Assembly (NCBI GenBank): GCA_029204225.1 | Contig: CM055106.1 | Span: 38,963,827 to 39,027,826 of the forward strand | Direction: 5' to 3' | Source: Diphasiastrum complanatum | Taxonomy: Eukaryota > Streptophyta > Lycopodiopsida > Lycopodiales > Lycopodiaceae | Length of the DNA: 64,000 bases | Part shown: positions 1-10,558 of the stretch, in pieces | How the letters are laid out: every line of letters begins with the position of its first letter | How positions within the stretch are numbered: the stretch's first letter is position 1 | Made by a program: the position numbers and the translations under genes | Notes under the pieces: model-generated | Database searches by the model: none | What the model was told of the DNA's origin: nothing | What the model saw: only the letters and a program-made list of their open reading frames with translations

Positions 1-1886
1 CGTTGCCAACCATGCTAACATTCTTAATATTTATTCCTCACGGAATAACAAGGATAGGAGTGGCCAATGTCCTGAATAGTTCGAAACCCATTCTACAAAA
101 GGCCAGACAAAAGAGGCAGAGGGAGCTTCAACGGACTGGGGAGATTATCGCTAAAGAAGATCCAAAGGAGACTCACATTTCCAAGTCTATTGATGATCAA
201 CCTTGCCACGACACCATTCAGGAAAGCGATGTAAAGGAGATTTCAAAATCAGATATTCCTTACGACTTCAAACTCAAGGGGTCTCTAAATGATGAGACAC
301 CCTTCAAATTTATTATTCATCGCAACAAATTTTGCATGAATTCAATTTTTGTAATCTTTTTTGATGTGAAACTTGATGGGTTCAATAGCTAATACAAGAA
401 AGAAAAAAAAGGAGAAGTGATTTGATCATGATGATAATATAGCAAAAGGGCAGGGGGTTTAAGGTTTTCAAAGAAAACACGAGTTCCAAGTCTATTAAAG
501 CTTTTTCTAAATTGATTTAAAAAGAGATGCTTGTTGTGAATAAAGAGAGAAATCAATTGTAGCACATACACTTAGAGAAGTTATCAAATATGGAGAGCTC
601 TAATAAAACCTAGCTGCTGGGGGATGGACTGGAAGCCAATAAGCAAGGAAAATATTGCCTCTAAAATTAGAGTCTAAAGTTTTGATTGCCTTGCACTCCA
701 CAACAAACTCATCAGATGTTCTTTCTTATGTTGTCCTAAAGTTTTCTAAAGAAATTAGGATTAGGAAGTATGCTTTTCTAAGCCAACAAAGATAGTATAC
801 ATATCATGGAAACCCTTAAATTAATCTATGGCTCTAAGTCCATGGTGGAGCATTTGCATAATGGCTTTGGCATATCACCAAACCTTCTATTTGGCATATC
901 GCCAAACCTTCTATCAAATCTTGAGAAAGATCAACATAGCAACACTCTCTTCCTTTCAATCATGAGGTCAATCATGAGGGCCCAATCAAGAAAACCATTG
1001 TACTTTTTCCATACGGAAGTTTAAAAATATCCCCAAACATGTTTCATACAATTTCTCACATGGATTCAATTGTAAGCTTTTAATTCACATGGATGTAGAC
1101 AAAAGGATATGCCAAATGCGGCACTACAAAGTCTCATCGAGTATTTTTTGTGAAAACCTTGATTGTTTGGAGGATGAACCAATTGTGTATATGCATTGCA
1201 AAAACAACCTTGGCGGTAATATACAACCATGTGTGTATAATTCGTATAACGCCAAAGTCAAAAGCCCAACAACATGGACCTCTACAAAAATGGCAATTGT
1301 TCACTATCGATTGTGTTTCATGAGATGCTTTTAGTTGATAAATTCATGTTTTTTCTTGGTAAATGACCATATGACGTCAAGTGCCCTCATACACTATTGC
1401 ATATGAGCACAAGCCAAAAAGAATGAAGTTCTAATTCCTAGAAAAATAAGGCCAGTTTGAAAATCATCACTTCAACTTTCTCAAAATCTACTCCACAAGG
1501 CAAATGCACCTTAAGCAATGGAAAGATTAAGCATCAACCAGCTTGCCTGCTAGTTGGAAAATCTCAAACAAGAACCTCATTTGCTTATAAAGCAGAGAAA
1601 CATTTTTATGTTGAAGTACCAACGTAACAGAAGAGATCTCAAACTTTACTCAAATAATTGTTCAACCACAACTTTGATACGATTGCAGCACAAGCAAAAG
1701 TTGGGCTCATCAGCTATGTAAAATTGTGAATTCACACTTTCTCGCTCTACTTTCTTAGAATTAGGAAAAATAAATTCCTACTGAGGAACAAAAATTCAAA
1801 ATGAGGATAAACAGTATTGTCTTTAGAAAGCCAAAGGCCTGCCCAAATTCTTCCAGAACCCGAATTTCAAAAATAAAGGACTTCTT
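1..1886. other. Unassigned DNA downstream of RPP1
   Basis: I see no recognisable gene here. An open frame at 3-392 (+, 129 aa) has a Lys/Arg-rich middle and matches no family I know; it has no flanking coding context and may be chance or old retroelement debris. The part next to 1887 should hold the 3-prime UTR and polyadenylation region of RPP1, which is read leftward. The sequence is AT-rich. Confidence 0.4.
867..914. repeat. 24-bp tandem duplication
   Basis: Two adjacent 24-base copies (867-890 and 891-914), starting TTGGCATATC, differ at one base. It is a small recent-looking slippage duplication with no evident function. Confidence 0.85.
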
Positions 1887-3590
1887 TTAGTCGAACAAGC
1901 TAAATCCCATGTCTTCATCACTTTCCTCCTTTGGTTCCTCCTGTGAATGTATGACAAGATTGAATACAATTAAACAGCATGCTTTGATGCAGTTCAAGGT
2001 TAATAACAACAAGATTCTAGCCAAAAATAAGATGAAATGTATTGCCTACTGAACAAACCTTCTTCTCTTCTTCAGCAGGTGCTGCTGCTGCTGCTGCCGC
2101 TGCACCACTGGCAGGAGCACCAGCGCTTACTGCAACAGCTGCTCCTCCTCCACCTGGCCGACAAAGAGGTAGCAGCAAACATGTTAAAGCTCCATGCACT
2201 GGTTAATGATATACTAGTCATTCACCACATCAAAACAGAATTAACGATTACCTGATCCAACATTGACAATAAGGTCCTCAACGCTTCTCTTTTCTAAAAG
2301 CTTTGCGAATAAGCTGGGCCAGTAGGACTCAATTTTCACATTGGCAGCCTTCACCAAGGTGGCAATCTTCTCAGCCTGTGTGAAAACAAACATACTGGAG
2401 TTCAATCATTATACAATCTGAATGAATAATATTCTACTCAATATAGCAGATTTTTTTTTTAGGCTGAGACAGAATTGATTTATAAAAATACTTCAAGGGC
2501 ATCAGCAGCAATTTAATGAGCACTAAATATCAGCAGAGAAAAAAAAGCTTTATTAAGGTAGTTCCATACCGACTGTTGCAGAAACGTTCAGTGAAATACA
2601 ATTAAGACTATATATATAGAATTTGCAACCAAATCTCTAACAGTACTGATTGAAATAGTTAATGATCCAAAAAGCACTATATGCAGCAAAACATGCGGCA
2701 ATTCTAAGCTGTCGCCTCCCCACTTCAACTCTTGCACTCTCAAAGAAACTAAGTTACACAAGCATGCCCTCTTTCAGTTAGACTATCTTTCAGGCTTTCA
2801 ATCAACATACGCTACTAAATCCTGAACTATTGTTTCTCAAGAGAAAACAGAGGTCAGGTAAAGCATGGTTCCCCCGGCTAGTAAAAGCGTCTCGTAGATC
2901 CTCCTGTGTATTTTCTAAGCATCTTAAAGATGTAAATATCCCTCGTTTATGGAAGCAGGGCATTATCCCCCAGAAAGGCCATTGGCTTTATAAGCAAAAT
3001 GCCCTGGAGAAATATTAAACAACCCTGGTCAGATCTTAACTATCTGATATCGCTTTTTACCGATGATAACTCCAGGAATCCAAACCTCCGTGTGCCACCA
3101 CTCCGTACGTTACAAGATCTTGAAACAACAAAGAGTGATTCCAAAAAACAAAAGACTTGATGCATTCATAGGTTACAAGACTTTGCAAAATCCAAAAGTT
3201 ATTTCTTAAAACAGAAGACTTAGACTGTCTTCATAGATTACAAGATCTTGAAACAGCAAAAAGCGAGTTCAACAGAAAACTTCAATTGCATTCACAGGTT
3301 ACAAGACCTTCAACAGCAAAGGTGATTCCAAAAACAAAGAAGTCTTAAACTATATTCATAAGTTAGAATATTTCGAAACAGCCAAAAGTTAATCCAAACA
3401 ACAACAAAAAAGACTGCTTGAATAGACCACAAGATCTTGAAACGGCAAAAACTGATAATTCCATAAAACTTTACTATCAAGAAATGTTGAACAAGGTGAG
3501 GGTGTATAAACATATTACGGTAATGGGAATGCCATCGTCGTGGAGGATGAGGGCAGCGTAGACGCAGGCTTGCTCACTAATACCGGACAT
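1887..3590 (-). CDS. RPP1: 60S acidic ribosomal protein P1, four exons
   Basis: P1 pairs with P2 on P0 to form the acidic stalk of the large cytosolic ribosomal subunit, which recruits elongation factors. Coding exons on the minus strand are 3519-3590, 2252-2375, 2059-2153 and 1887-1940. All introns are GT-AG and the joined frame encodes 114 aa, the usual P1 length. The start at 3590 reads [20 protein letters not shown], a typical P1 N-terminus. The dimerisation helices include [15 protein letters not shown] Gly/Ala-rich hinge (about residues 66-90) with a run of eight Ala leads to the charged segment AEEEKK and the acidic tail [13 protein letters not shown]. The tail normally ends GFGLFD; here Ser replaces Gly. 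The last exon encodes only the acidic tail. No frameshift or stop is seen, so it is probably functional. Exon ends are inferred by eye. Confidence 0.95.
3110..3480. repeat. Degenerate ~63-bp minisatellite in RPP1 intron 1
   Basis: About six diverged tandem copies of a roughly 60-65 base unit lie in the 1.14 kb first intron of RPP1. Each contains a version of GTTACAAGATCTTGAAACA followed by an AAAAG/ACTT-rich stretch and a TTCATA-like end. The copies differ by many substitutions and small indels, so the array is old. Confidence 0.75.
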
Positions 3591-3649
3591 CTTGACGATC
3601 ACACAGCAACTGCAAAACACCAAATGATTTCGTGTCTCGAGCGATAGGG

Positions 3650-3785
3650 GCTGCTTTAGATCGCAGCTATGGCGATGGCGGCTGCTTTAGGTCGCAGCTA
3701 TGGCGATGGCGATGACAATAAAATAGATCGTCCAGAAATAAGATAGAAGTCTCAAAAGCCCTAAATAGGAAGAAACCCTAAGACC
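3650..3785 (-). promoter_or_regulatory. RPP1 5-prime region with telo-box-like element and 30-bp duplication
   Basis: Upstream of the RPP1 start, AAACCCTAAG at 3774-3783 reads as TTAGGGTTT on the gene strand, the core of the telo-box common in plant ribosomal-protein promoters. A related AGCCCTAAATAGG lies at 3757. Between these and the ATG are two nearly identical 30-base copies (3650-3679 and 3680-3709, one difference) containing TCGCAGCTATGGCGATGGC, probably in the 5-prime UTR. That the telo-box drives expression is inferred from the gene class. Confidence 0.5.
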
Positions 3786-3819
3786 AACCGGAACCCTATT
3801 CACACATGGTGCCCCCCTA

Positions 3820-4210
3820 CACACAAACACACACACACCCCACCCCGTTGAGCCTTAAAGGCACTGCCCTGGGGTTTGGCCCCAGCCCAGTGTTATCGCA
3901 CCACGTGGCACCGGTAGGGGCAGGCTGAAAATTGGGTTTTCGCTGGCGCGAGTGCCAGGCTGAGCTCGGTCCCGGGCAGGTCGCATCGGGTAGCCTGGCA
4001 CCAACCAGGTGGAGCCGGGCAAAGAGCGGCCGCGACATAGTGGCACCGGTCAGCTGCAGGGGTGGCGTCGGGCACCTCCATGCCCAGGCACACACACATA
4101 CGTGAAAAGAGGGGTTTGCATACATATTCCCTCTGTGTAATGTCATGAAAACGCTAATGGGATATATATTTTGGTTGGCCGGACACGTGGCGCCCGGGCA
4201 GCCAAATTTT
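3820..4210. other. GC-rich patch upstream of RPP1
   Basis: A sharply GC-rich block stands in otherwise AT-rich DNA, bordered by CA/AC-rich microsatellite-like stretches (3820-3840 and near 4090). It contains short internal repeats such as GTGGCACCGG (near 3905 and 4041). Overlapping open frames on the minus strand are mutually inconsistent and look like by-products of GC content. It could be a captured fragment or old insertion; no terminal repeats are clear. Confidence 0.35.
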
Positions 4211-5391
4211 TAAAAAAAAATGTGTGGTTATGGTGGAGCTGGGGCCAAAGTGATACAACACCATCAAGTGTGCTCAATTTTTTGTTGGGCCTCATGTGAA
4301 AACCTTCAGAGCAGTGGCAATCAAGGCGGTCCCTCCTAATTATGTGGTGGAGGCTCAACTCACGGTGAAAGGATACGACTTCCACCAAGAGAGCCCCTGT
4401 CGTCGTTCATTGAGGGCATCACTTCCACTACCAACATAACCCCCACCACCGATGGTGACACTAGGGCTACTTGGCAGTCGAGATGACCAACAATCTCAAT
4501 GTCATAAAGACAAGCAATCGTGGTGCAAAATCCGCTCCTCCAAAAACTTGCCACCTCCATGGATTCATCCACCTCCATGTTGCTCCAAGTGAAAAGTTTA
4601 TCAGTCCAACCATGTCATTGTAACTAATGCTCGTGAAAATTTTGTGCCTTCTACGTGTGAGTCTTTTTGATGTATTTATTGGTCTTGTGCACCTTTTGAC
4701 ATTCAAAAGACATTAATAAAGTTTATTTCTTTTTAGTTTTGCCTTCCAACCCGAAATCCAGTATAGAGGAATTAATTAAATAAGGCCTATACCGCTCAAG
4801 TTCAAACCCGCCCACACATGGATGGTGTCTGAGAAAACAATAATAATAAAAAAAATAAGTAAACTAAATATCTATAAAAACAATTTTGTATATATTCATT
4901 TCTATATTGTTTCAAGGCATTAATATTCAAAGCCATAGCGACTAAAAGTAGCTATATTCCAATGATCTTTGTTCCTTGACAATCTTGACCTAGAGTCAAT
5001 GAAATGATAATACAATGACATTACTCGATATAGACATTGACTAGGTTATGTGTTGCATGCTACTTTCCATTAAAAAAACAAGAAAATTAAATGTCCAAAT
5101 TAGCTGCAAATTGAATCAAACATGATTCCAATTTGAACCTTATTTGAACAACATCTTTGGTCATCTTCCATAATAATTGAGCATTCACCGCAATCCTTCC
5201 ATGAAAACAACAAAATTAGAATAAAAATGCAATTTTGATCTAAGTTTTGGTGATGAAAGATGATACATTGGATCAAGTATCACTTTTGAATAAAGAACCA
5301 AATGAACATAGGGACAAGTAGCATGAATTGCCACAATAGTTACTTTTTGTAAAACACAAAACAATATTTTGCTTGTGTTGCAACGAATATA
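4211..5391. other. Unassigned AT-rich DNA
   Basis: No recognisable coding sequence. Short minus-strand open frames at 4360-4706 and 5185-5548 lack family features and overlap in conflicting frames. Confidence 0.4.
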
Positions 5392-6111
5392 GTGAAACGA
5401 AAAGGAGTATATTGTCACTTTGATAAGATCCAAGAAGAGCTCCTCCGGTCAAAGAAACAACTGGACCGCATTTGGAATACGTCTTGTAGACTTGACGTAG
5501 GCGTATCAATGCTGAAAAAAGATGAAGACAATGACGATGCTGGAGCACCCGAGCAAAGCCGATCTATCAACCAACGAGGTGTTGGACTTGGCATGCCATT
5601 TCAAGGTTCCACAACAAGCTCCCTCCATAAGCCTGTCATGGGTTCCTCCACCTACACTCGATTGTCCCATTCACCTTCATTTTGTTCTGAACCATTTTTA
5701 TCCTACTCAATTTTTTCTTCTACTTATTCGACCACCTCCATTTTCACATCTAACACCATACCCACCACATCTTCTTTGAAATCTGATGACCATTTTTTGA
5801 AACAGTTCATTTCGCCAACAACCAAATACAATCTCATAACTAACCCACCACCCATCACTCATCAACTAACTTCACCTCTTTCACCCCCTGACTTCAATTT
5901 TTTTGATCAAGATCCACAACTTGACGAGACTGTGCAGCCTTCAAAGAGACTTTCTTCATCCCTTCCAAGGAGTAAGAGCGACACCTTCTCCGGACCAAGG
6001 TCTGAGGGTTCACTACCAAGGGTGCGTGATACAAAGAGTACCACGGCCTTGGATGACTATTTGGAGAAAACTGTCCGAGAAATCCAAAGAGAACATCCAA
6101 AGACAATTTGA
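5392..6111 (+). CDS. Hypothetical 239-aa ORF, Ser/Thr/Pro-rich
   Basis: I do not recognise this ORF. It starts with a charged segment (LLRSKKQLDRIW), continues with a long Ser/Thr/Pro-rich low-complexity middle, and ends with a charged, possibly helical segment (LDDYLEKTVREIQREHPK). The next 900 bases keep fragments of coding character broken by many stops, and 7039 follows a purine-rich tract, so it may be the gag-like or 3-prime ORF of a decayed LTR element. It could also be a chance frame. Confidence 0.3.
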   Translation: MKRKGVYCHFDKIQEELLRSKKQLDRIWNTSCRLDVGVSMLKKDEDNDDAGAPEQSRSINQRGVGLGMPFQGSTTSSLHKPVMGSSTYTRLSHSPSFCSEPFLSYSIFSSTYSTTSIFTSNTIPTTSSLKSDDHFLKQFISPTTKYNLITNPPPITHQLTSPLSPPDFNFFDQDPQLDETVQPSKRLSSSLPRSKSDTFSGPRSEGSLPRVRDTKSTTALDDYLEKTVREIQREHPKTI

Positions 6112-7038
6112 TGATCGAAAAGAGCTCAAAGAATTTTAGAGGACCTACAAAAAAGAAGATCGAGAGGGTTCAAAGAAAGTGACTACTGAGGATTACCCCA
6201 AGCTCAACAGCCTAGTGAACGCTTTATGACCGCAACCCTCTTGGAGGATCGTGATGCTGCTGAACAGCGATGATTGAGCGATGATGGAACAGCGATGATC
6301 AGCTTCAAGAATACCTAAGGGCATGAAGCTGGAAAAGGGTTGATCCCTATTATGTGTCTATGAAAAGAAGGGATCCTTGGGAAAGAAAGAAGCCAGTCAA
6401 GCAACAAGTCAACTAGCCAGTTATTCCAGGAGTTGATTCGAGCTCATCCTTCGAAAAGTATTGAGCTGCCCTATTAAAGTTTGGACACACCTATAAGGGA
6501 AGTGTTGATGCTATAGTCTGAGAAAGTGCGACTTATTGTTTATCTGTAGCCTTTCTCGTGACATTGGATTGCTACTGGGATAAAGGGTTGGGTGTCAATC
6601 AACCCCTACAAATAGAAGGACATTTGATGATGGCAAGGCTCTTTTTTTTAAGCAGCATTTTCCTCCGGTTAGTACGTACACATGATCGAGAAATGGTACG
6701 GAAACAAATTCATACCTAGAATGAGGCCATATCCAGGACATATTCTGATGGACATAAAAATGAGATACATCAAATTTGAAGCCATCGGAAAGAAGATCGA
6801 ATACAAGAAGTCTCTTTGAAAACAGAAAGGTAAGAAAGACAAACATGAGCTGCTCAGTTACACAGGGCTATCTTGATAAGCCGCTGCAACCGTTGAAGTT
6901 CTTGCCAAAGGCGCACGACAATGGCGACCAATAAGTTCTTGGTTTTACGCAGGCAAATGCTGATCCATGCCTTTCCAAGAACCACACGTCAAAATTGAGT
7001 CAGTGCAGTGGGACATGCAACACTATAGGGGAGGATAA
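6112..7038 (+). other. Decayed coding-like DNA ending in a purine-rich tract
   Basis: Translation gives only short open pieces. It ends with GGGGAGGATAA (about 7028-7038) directly before TGTTAGCTG, the arrangement expected of a polypurine tract next to a 3-prime LTR. No domain could be identified. Confidence 0.3.
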
Positions 7039-8209
7039 TGTTAGCTGATTGCCACGCCCCAAGGTGTCAATGCAGTGTCTCATCACTCAAAAGGGTTTCC
7101 AGTGGAGTTGAAGTTGAGAGCTGAGTCTGAGAGCACGAGAATTACTAGTGCTAGACTAAATTGTATATTTTGTGATAATTCTCAAAAGATGAAAGACCAT
7201 GTGGGAGCTAGTAATTTGGGCCCTCTCAAACTTGAGATGTATTTTTAATTAAGAGGCCATCTAATAATGAGTAAATTAAAGGGTGACCTCCTAATTATGT
7301 GTAAATCAGGAGGTGGAACCAAAGTGTCATAGAAATGGATTCACCCACTCGTGGGTGTTTAGGATGGCCTCCTCCACGAGTTTCAGAGCATAAGAATTGT
7401 TACAAGATGTTGTTGAACTGTTAATTGAGAATCCTTCTATTTTCATTTCCCTCTATGCTCCATCTTCATGCATTCAATTTGGGTACTTGTGTATGAATGT
7501 GCTTGTTGATTCTTCCTTCTTTCAGATTTGATTTTGTGATTAACATCGGGTAGATGTGCAGGGCTTAGTTTTTTCCATCAATAACTCTCGTAGAGATTTT
7601 CATAATACATCTAAGTCAAGTCTGATCAAATTTGATGTTGCTTTAGGAGTTTTTATTACAAATGTTGAGTGATAGTTGTAATAAACACTTGTATGATCTT
7701 GGAGTTCTTAGTTAGATTCAATTTTGTTGATCTGATGATTTCAATAGGAGTAGATTCATTCTTATTCACTGTTTCTTGCTTCGTTTAGATTAGTAATAAT
7801 CTACATTATGTAAGAAACCAAAGAAGATCTAAAATAGATTGTAGAACATAGATATCTGAGTCCTGATAGATCATAGATTTAAGTGGATCTTCCATTATCA
7901 GTCAAGGATCGAGAGCAATCTGAATATTATTGGGATTGTATGCTCTTATGCTTTTTGTGAGAGAGAAAGGGAGAGAGAGAGAAGCAAGTATCTATCTATT
8001 TGTGGATCATCGGATTAATGGATGTAGTGTTAATTGTGTAGTGCTAATGGATGTTAGAGTTAGATGTGGATCTTCCATACATGCTGAATTCTGATTTATG
8101 ATATCGCTCTAACGGGATCGAACCTACGCGTGACAACTAATTTCATTTCCTTGATGCTTGAGTGCTTGAATCTTGGGTTAAGGATGGGCTAGGAAATAAA
8201 CCCACTACA
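7039..8209 (+). mobile_element. LTR-like region, presumed 5-prime LTR
   Basis: The right end is well supported: the sequence ends in CA at 8208-8209 directly before a primer-binding-like site. Its last 290 bases (7918-8207) are closely repeated at 11001-11289, as expected of an LTR pair. The left end at 7039 is a guess from TGTTAG after a purine-rich tract. Bases 7039-7917 have no counterpart in the 11001-11289 LTR, so either the LTRs are mosaic or part of this stretch is unrelated DNA. Confidence 0.45.
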
Positions 8210-8210
8210 A

Positions 8211-8231
8211 TTTGGGCACCGTTGCCAGGGA
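8211..8231 (+). promoter_or_regulatory. Primer-binding-site-like sequence
   Basis: TTTGGGCACCGTTGCCAGGG lies immediately after the LTR end. It closely resembles the TGGCGCCGTTGCCGGGGA type of primer-binding site known from plant Athila/Tat-like gypsy elements. It implies tRNA-primed reverse transcription rightward from here and places the following DNA inside the element. Confidence 0.6.
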
Positions 8232-8519
8232 GCTACGCCAATTTTAAATTGCAACATGTTGGTAGATGGTTAGCTTGCATTAGGCATCTTGTTTTGGCAT
8301 GAATAGGGTTAAAATTGCATTTTAGGGTTAGATTGATAGTGATTTTTGCTTGATTTGAGTGGATCTTGTTGTTTGAAATCTAATTTGATTTGTTGAACAT
8401 GAATAGATATTCAGATCACAATTCTTAAGATCCATTTGGATCTGAGAAACAAAAAAAAAACAACAAAAATCGGTCATTTCTACCATATTTGAGAAAAGGA
8501 CAAAATCGTCATCAGATCT

Positions 8520-9345
8520 GGTAACTTTTTATTTTCTTACAAGAAACCTTCGCCGAGTTGTATGAAGCTTCGGTTTCACTCACAGATCCTTCAGATTGAA
8601 GGATGAAGATTAATTCCCAATAGATTCGCAAAAACATCAGAAAAACCATAAAAAAAATCAAAAAATTTGAAAATACAAGGAAAAAGAACCTTCGCCCATT
8701 TCATTGTGCATAGGTGTGATTCAGATCTACTTATTGCCAAGTCGACGAAGAATAATACCAAAAATAGAAGGCCAAAGTGATTGTTCATCTAATTTTTGGT
8801 AACCTTTTGTGAAAAATTTATAACTTTCTGCAAAAATATCAGTTCTCTGAGAAGAACCTTTGCCTAAACCTTCGCCAGAGTCTGTGTCAGTCCCACTTAC
8901 TATTTTTGATAATCAATAAGTTGGGCAAAGGTTTTCCGAAGATCAGTTGTCATATTGTCATACTTTTGTCAAAAAAAAATTCTTTTTTTGCAAAAATACC
9001 AAAATTACTCTTGAATCTTCGCCACATCCTTCACCGAGTTTTCTGAGGAATCTAAATATAGTAATTTACCATTTGCAAGTTTGACTAAGATTAGATCTAT
9101 CAAGATCTTCCAAAAAGTCAATTTTTACTCTCGCCAAGTTGCAAAAACTCCATTTTTTTAATCAAAAAGAACCTTCGCCAGTTCTACCACGCATTTATCT
9201 GTGTCAGATTTATCTACTATAAAGTCGGCGAAGGTTAATTTTACTATATTTGTCAGTAAATAGCCAGATTAGTGATTTTTTTACCAAAAATAACAGTGAA
9301 AAACCTTCACCGAGTCTACCTTCACCCAGGAAACCTTCGCTAATA
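8520..9345 (+). repeat. Leader with interspersed AACCTTCGCCGAG motifs
   Basis: Non-coding stretch between the primer-binding site and the ORF, rich in poly-A/T runs. It carries about eight versions of AACCTTCGCCGAG (for example 8546-8557, 8687-8698, 8869-8880, 9016-9040, 9171-9180 and 9301-9340), with a few reverse complements (GGCGAAGGTT near 9227). The same motif marks 16470-16800 and, on the minus strand, 62285-62590, in both cases before the same ORF family. Confidence 0.75.
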
Positions 9346-9389
9346 CTATTTTTAGGTTATGATTTACCAGATCTAGCCACTGTCGAATT

Positions 9390-9575
9390 TTTTAAACCAA
9401 TTTTGGTGAGAGAGCCAGCTTTATTCACTAACTTGACATTTAGGCCTGTGACATTAAAAGTCCTGCAAGAAGGCCTAAAGTCCTTTTATTAACTTGTAAC
9501 TAATCAAATAACTATGTGATCATCAAGTTGGACTTACACACGCAGGGTGACAAATCCCTCTCACTTATTAGCTAA
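9390..9575 (-). repeat. Inverted copy of the ORF2 end plus LTR start
   Basis: This segment is the near-perfect reverse complement of 10538-10728, which holds the last codons of the ORF at 9690-10558 and the start of the downstream LTR. The two arms flank about 1 kb, so a transcript through both could fold into a long hairpin. A few substitutions separate the arms. Confidence 0.85.
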
Positions 9576-9689
9576 GTTTAGGGTTGCCTTGGGATCCGCA
9601 AACCCTCTATTAGTTACCGGACGAAATCAGATACATGTTCAGGAAAGTTGAAACCTACCGCACTTCATTGGTAGGGTTTCAAGAAAAAA

Positions 9690-10558
9690 TTGATAAACTC
9701 AAACATACGGCAACCACTAAGTTGGAAAGGCAAAAGCAATCATCAAAGATTACGAAAAGGCAGCCGCTCAAGTATTGGAAGCCGACACTCAAATTCCAGT
9801 TCATGTGATGCCGCAATTCTTGCCTCAGCACCAAGATCAGGGAGGCATGGATACAGGGTTGGACGGGCCAGAAATCCAAGATATACCAGACGTCCAGGCC
9901 ACAGAAGAAGGTCCATCAACGTCAAGTCCTAGGCCATTGTTTCATAAACCGATCACCATCGAGGACCAGATCCGAACATTTCTACAACAACACCCTCATA
10001 TGTCTTTGAGGGGTGGATGGGTAATCAGAGCAGCCGACATGGAAAGCAACCGTATCTAAAAAGACTCCGGATTCTTCTAAGAGTTACATTGCCAGCCCTC
10101 ACCAATTGCGGGTAGATCCTTATTATTTACCAATGCCAAGACACGATAAATGAAAAGATTTGGGGATTCTTTTGGATCAAATCAGCATCCATACCCCAAA
10201 TTGGCCCATACTTAATCATATTTACAATTGGCCTATATCTATTGATTTCAATAGGGCCTTACAATTTTATGCGGCCGAGTATAGACATTCGCCAAATCCG
10301 ACCGCTAGGCAATCTGCGCATTTTGTGAATGATTTGACAATGTTAGCGTCCGTAGCAACAAAATGGGATGATTGCCTTCCCCAATTGGCTTTTGATCTAA
10401 ATAAACAAACGACATCCGACAGTGCTCAAGATCAATTGCCACTTGCCAGATTATACTATCGTGTTGTGATGTTGGGCGGACAATGGGAATCAAGATTTAC
10501 GGCATGGACCACGTCATGGATTGTCGGGACGAATAAGGGCTTCCTAGCCAATAAGTGA
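9690..10558 (+). pseudogene. Unassigned retroelement ORF, C-terminal part (ORF2 region)
   Basis: Decayed copy of an ORF family that I cannot name. Readable pieces are a linker with FHKPITIEDQIRTFLQQ, then ASPHQLRVDPYYLP, then ARLYYRVVMLGGQWESRF, ending FLANK and a stop at 10556-10558. They occur in the same order in the minus-strand copy at 53486-52656 (FQKPTSIEDEINAYLA, TSPRQLRVNAHYLP, AQVYYRVGLLGDPWPSRF). At least one frameshift (near 9775) and stops (near 10059 and 10151) break it. The N-terminal part seen at 17042 and 61977 is absent. The frame ends exactly at the LTR. No RT, integrase or protease motif is present, so the element cannot be autonomous. Confidence 0.6.

Noticed and set aside
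2017-2255. Two ORFs on opposite strands over RPP1 exon 3
   Set aside because: The minus one is RPP1 exon 3 read into its introns; the plus one is its antisense shadow.
3817-4146. Three overlapping minus-strand ORFs of 63-109 aa
   Set aside because: All three frames are open at once in a GC-rich block; none shows family motifs.
8520-9345. CRISPR-like array
   Set aside because: The repeated motif is short, irregularly spaced, partly inverted and located in plant retroelement DNA.
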